From positions 1 to 17,198 of the forward strand of contig CAYVAU010000032.1 of the NCBI GenBank assembly GCA_964448445.1: a stretch of 17,198 nucleotides of DNA. Reading direction: 5' to 3'. This document shows positions 15,355 through 17,198 of this stretch, piece by piece. Source of the stretch: B73-G16 sp964448445 (GTDB lineage: Bacteria > Desulfobacterota > B13-G15). The number at the start of each line of letters is the position of its first letter. Position 1 is the first letter of the stretch. Made by a program: the position numbers and the translations under genes. A model generated the notes under the pieces. That model ran no database searches and was not told where the DNA came from. It was given only the letters and a program-made list of their open reading frames with translations.

Positions 15355-16095
15355 ATGAAGCCCAAGGTCGCGATATTTGAGTTTGGCTGCTGTGAGGGTT
15401 GTCAGCTCCAGATCGTGAACCTCGAGGAGAGGCTCCTGGATCTCCTCGAGGTGGTCGATGTGGTGACGTGGAGGGAGGCCAGAAGTGAGCACCAGGATGG
15501 CCCCTATGACATCGCCTTTGTGGAGGGTTCCATAACCCGCGAGGACGAAATAGGGAGGTTGAAGGAGATCCGCGAGGATTCCAGGATCCTGGTGGCCCTG
15601 GGGGCCTGTGCGCATCTAGGGGGGGTTAACTGCCTCAAGAACTTCATGGATCAGGATGAGGTGAGGCGCTATGTTTACGGGGATAAGGCCGAATGGTTCC
15701 CCAGTATCCCCGCGAGGCCTCTGGGGGCGGTGGTGAAGGTGGATTATGTGATTCCCGGCTGTCCCATAGACAAGGAGGAGTTCCTGGGGGTGGTGAAGCA
15801 GTTGCTTTTGGGCAAGGAGCCGAGGCTCCCCAATTATCCGGTCTGTGTGGAGTGCAAAAAGGCGGGAAACGTCTGTGTCTTTGAGAAGGGGCTGTTTTGC
15901 CTTGGTCCGATCACGAGGGCTGGTTGCGGGGCGAGGTGTCCCTCTTTTGGGGCCCGTTGTATAGGATGCCGCGGCACGGTCGATGACCCCAACACTGAGG
16001 CCCACAGGGAAGTGATGAAGGAATACGGGCTCAGGCCGGAGGATATCCTCAACAAATACAGGCTATTCTGGGGGTATTTGGAGGTGGCAAGATGA
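15355..16095 (+). CDS. hydD: [NiFe] hydrogenase small (delta) subunit
   Basis: The small subunit carries the Fe-S clusters that wire the NiFe centre to the other subunits. The proximal cluster ligands are recognisable in FGCCEGC (C13/C16 with C12 beside them), GACAHLGG (C85) and PGCPID (C136). The C-terminal part holds C164, C167, C174, C182, C191, C195, C202 and C205, enough for two more 4Fe-4S clusters as in group 3 enzymes. There is no Tat signal, so the enzyme is cytoplasmic. GAGGAGGG precedes the ATG by 5 nt. At 246 residues it is of usual size for group 3b. The stop overlaps the alpha start (ATGA), favouring equal production of the two core subunits. Confidence 0.94.
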   Translation: MKPKVAIFEFGCCEGCQLQIVNLEERLLDLLEVVDVVTWREARSEHQDGPYDIAFVEGSITREDEIGRLKEIREDSRILVALGACAHLGGVNCLKNFMDQDEVRRYVYGDKAEWFPSIPARPLGAVVKVDYVIPGCPIDKEEFLGVVKQLLLGKEPRLPNYPVCVECKKAGNVCVFEKGLFCLGPITRAGCGARCPSFGARCIGCRGTVDDPNTEAHREVMKEYGLRPEDILNKYRLFWGYLEVAR

Positions 16096-17198
16096 ACCTC
16101 GATATCACCGTCAAGCACCTGACCAGGGTTGAGGGACATGGAAACATCGTGGTGAAGGTGGAAGGCGGCCAGGTCAAGGAGATGCGGTGGGAGGTGACCG
16201 AGGCCGCGAGGTTTTTCGAGGCTATGGTCAGGGGACTCCACTTCAGCGATGTCCCCTATGTGGCTTCCAGGATCTGCGGGATCTGCAGCATAGCCCATGC
16301 CTTTGCTTCCCTTCAGGCCGTCGAGGATGCCCTGGGGATCGAACTCCCCGAGGAGTCCCTTATGTTGCGGAAGCTCCTGCTTCATGCCGAGACGGTCCAA
16401 AGTCACATCCTTCATGTGGGATATCTGGCCCTTCCCGATTTCCTGGGGGTTCCAAGTGTAGTGCCCCTGGCAAAGACCCATAGGGAGGAGCTGTTGACGG
16501 TCATAAGGCTTCACCGGCTGGCCAACGAGATGTCCGATGTCATAGGGGGGAGGACGACCCATCCGGTGAACGCGGTGGTGGGCGGTTGGACGAAGGTCCC
16601 GGATGCCGACACCTTGAGGCATTTGCAGGGAAGGCTGAGGGAGGCCATCTCCGACATCAAGGCTCTTGTTAAGCTCTGCTCCTCCCTGGATGTTCCCGAT
16701 TTCAGGAGGGAGACCGAATACATAGCCCTCTACTGGCCCGATGAGTATGCCTTTTACGGGGGGCAGATCGCCTCATCGGATGAGGACAGAAAGACCCCCC
16801 TCAGGGACTATCGGGCCAAGATCGAGGAGTTCATCGTGCCCCATTCGACGGCAAAAAGGGCCAGGTCCCTGCGCAGCTCTTACATGGTCGGGGCGCTGGC
16901 CAGGTTCAACATAAACTCCCGGCTGCTTTCGCCCCTGGCCCAAGAGGTGGCAGAGCAACTGGGGCTTAAGCCCGTCTGTTACAACTCCTTCATGAACAAT
17001 TTCGCTCAGGTCGTCGAGATGGCCCATGCCATTGAGGATTCTTTAAGGCTCGTAGATCAGCTTCTCAAAACTCCCCCCAAGGCCGACTGGTACAGGGGGA
17101 AGCCCAAGGCGGGAAGGGGTGTTGGGGCAGTGGAGGCGCCAAGGGGCCTCTTGATTCACGATTACACCCTGGATGAGGAGGGGAGGGTTGTCGATGCC
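16092..17198 (+). CDS. hydA: [NiFe] hydrogenase large (alpha) subunit, cut by the window end
   Basis: This is the catalytic subunit, which holds the Ni-Fe(CN)2CO site for H2 oxidation or evolution. The frame stays open from ATG 16092 to the last base, giving 369 residues; about 55-60 more are expected. The N-terminal metal-binding motif RICGICSIAH is at residues 60-69, with C62 and C65 as nickel ligands. The N-terminal EGHGNI (14-19) and the late GAVEAPRG are also typical. The second CxxC near the C-terminus (DPCxxC), where the maturation protease cuts, lies beyond the window, so completeness of the active site is not shown. GGAGGT lies 6 nt before the ATG. It is the last gene of the beta-gamma-delta-alpha set. 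Confidence 0.94.
   Translation, partial: MNLDITVKHLTRVEGHGNIVVKVEGGQVKEMRWEVTEAARFFEAMVRGLHFSDVPYVASRICGICSIAHAFASLQAVEDALGIELPEESLMLRKLLLHAETVQSHILHVGYLALPDFLGVPSVVPLAKTHREELLTVIRLHRLANEMSDVIGGRTTHPVNAVVGGWTKVPDADTLRHLQGRLREAISDIKALVKLCSSLDVPDFRRETEYIALYWPDEYAFYGGQIASSDEDRKTPLRDYRAKIEEFIVPHSTAKRARSLRSSYMVGALARFNINSRLLSPLAQEVAEQLGLKPVCYNSFMNNFAQVVEMAHAIEDSLRLVDQLLKTPPKADWYRGKPKAGRGVGAVEAPRGLLIHDYTLDEEGRVVDA

Noticed and set aside
3092..15890. GAGAAGGG octamers on the + strand (3092, 7128, 15883), similar to SpoIIIE orientation signals of Bacillus
   Set aside because: Three copies by eye in 17 kb of G-rich coding strand can arise by chance; only a genome-wide skew count would tell.
1..17198. 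tRNA or rRNA genes, CRISPR arrays, insertion sequences
   Set aside because: No such structures were seen. Nearly all sequence is taken up by coding regions, and the two gaps of more than 20 nt hold promoter elements.

Overview
The window is a densely packed, single-strand stretch of a bacterial chromosome. All 15 genes read on the + strand. They overlap or sit a few bases apart, except for one 33-nt gap and one 80-nt gap. The + strand is rich in G and C. Arginine is mostly AGG or AGA, isoleucine is often ATA, and the proteins are rich in charged residues. Together with a group 3b (sulfhydrogenase-type) [NiFe] hydrogenase, this suggests a thermophilic or moderately thermophilic anaerobic bacterium. 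A Synergistota- or Firmicutes-like lineage is my best guess, but it is an inference from gene content and style, not a demonstrated assignment.

Region 1 (2-8959) is a long housekeeping run. It holds a membrane-anchored PIN/TRAM protein of the YacL type (probably cut by the window edge), ispF, gltX, cysS, uvrB, mtnA, a SAM hydrolase (DUF62 family) and a radical SAM enzyme of the AmmeMemoRadiSam family. The first four genes echo the Bacillus order yacL-ispD-ispF-gltX-cysE-cysS, but ispD and cysE are missing. The last three genes all touch S-adenosylmethionine or its nucleoside by-products and may form a small functional group.

Region 2 (8966-13400) begins with a perfect extended -10 element in the short gap after the radical SAM gene. 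It carries plsC, the RNase J gene and ftsK, coupled by overlaps. The last ~60 codons of ftsK use clearly different codons from the rest.

Region 3 (13401 to the end) is a hydrogenase operon with its own near-consensus sigma-70 promoter (TTGACA, 17 nt, TACAAT). Just downstream of the predicted transcription start lies an 18-bp palindrome that closely matches the operator of Rex, the NADH/NAD+ sensing repressor; its core is also a perfect CRP-type TGTGA-N6-TCACA. The genes encode beta (Fe-S), gamma (FAD/NAD(P), 2Fe-2S), delta (hydrogenase small) and alpha (hydrogenase large, cut at the window end) subunits, in the same order as hydBGDA of Pyrococcus furiosus. Redox-gated control of a cytoplasmic NAD(P)-linked hydrogenase is the most interesting testable idea here. 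I found no tRNA, rRNA, CRISPR array, insertion sequence or convincing intrinsic terminator.
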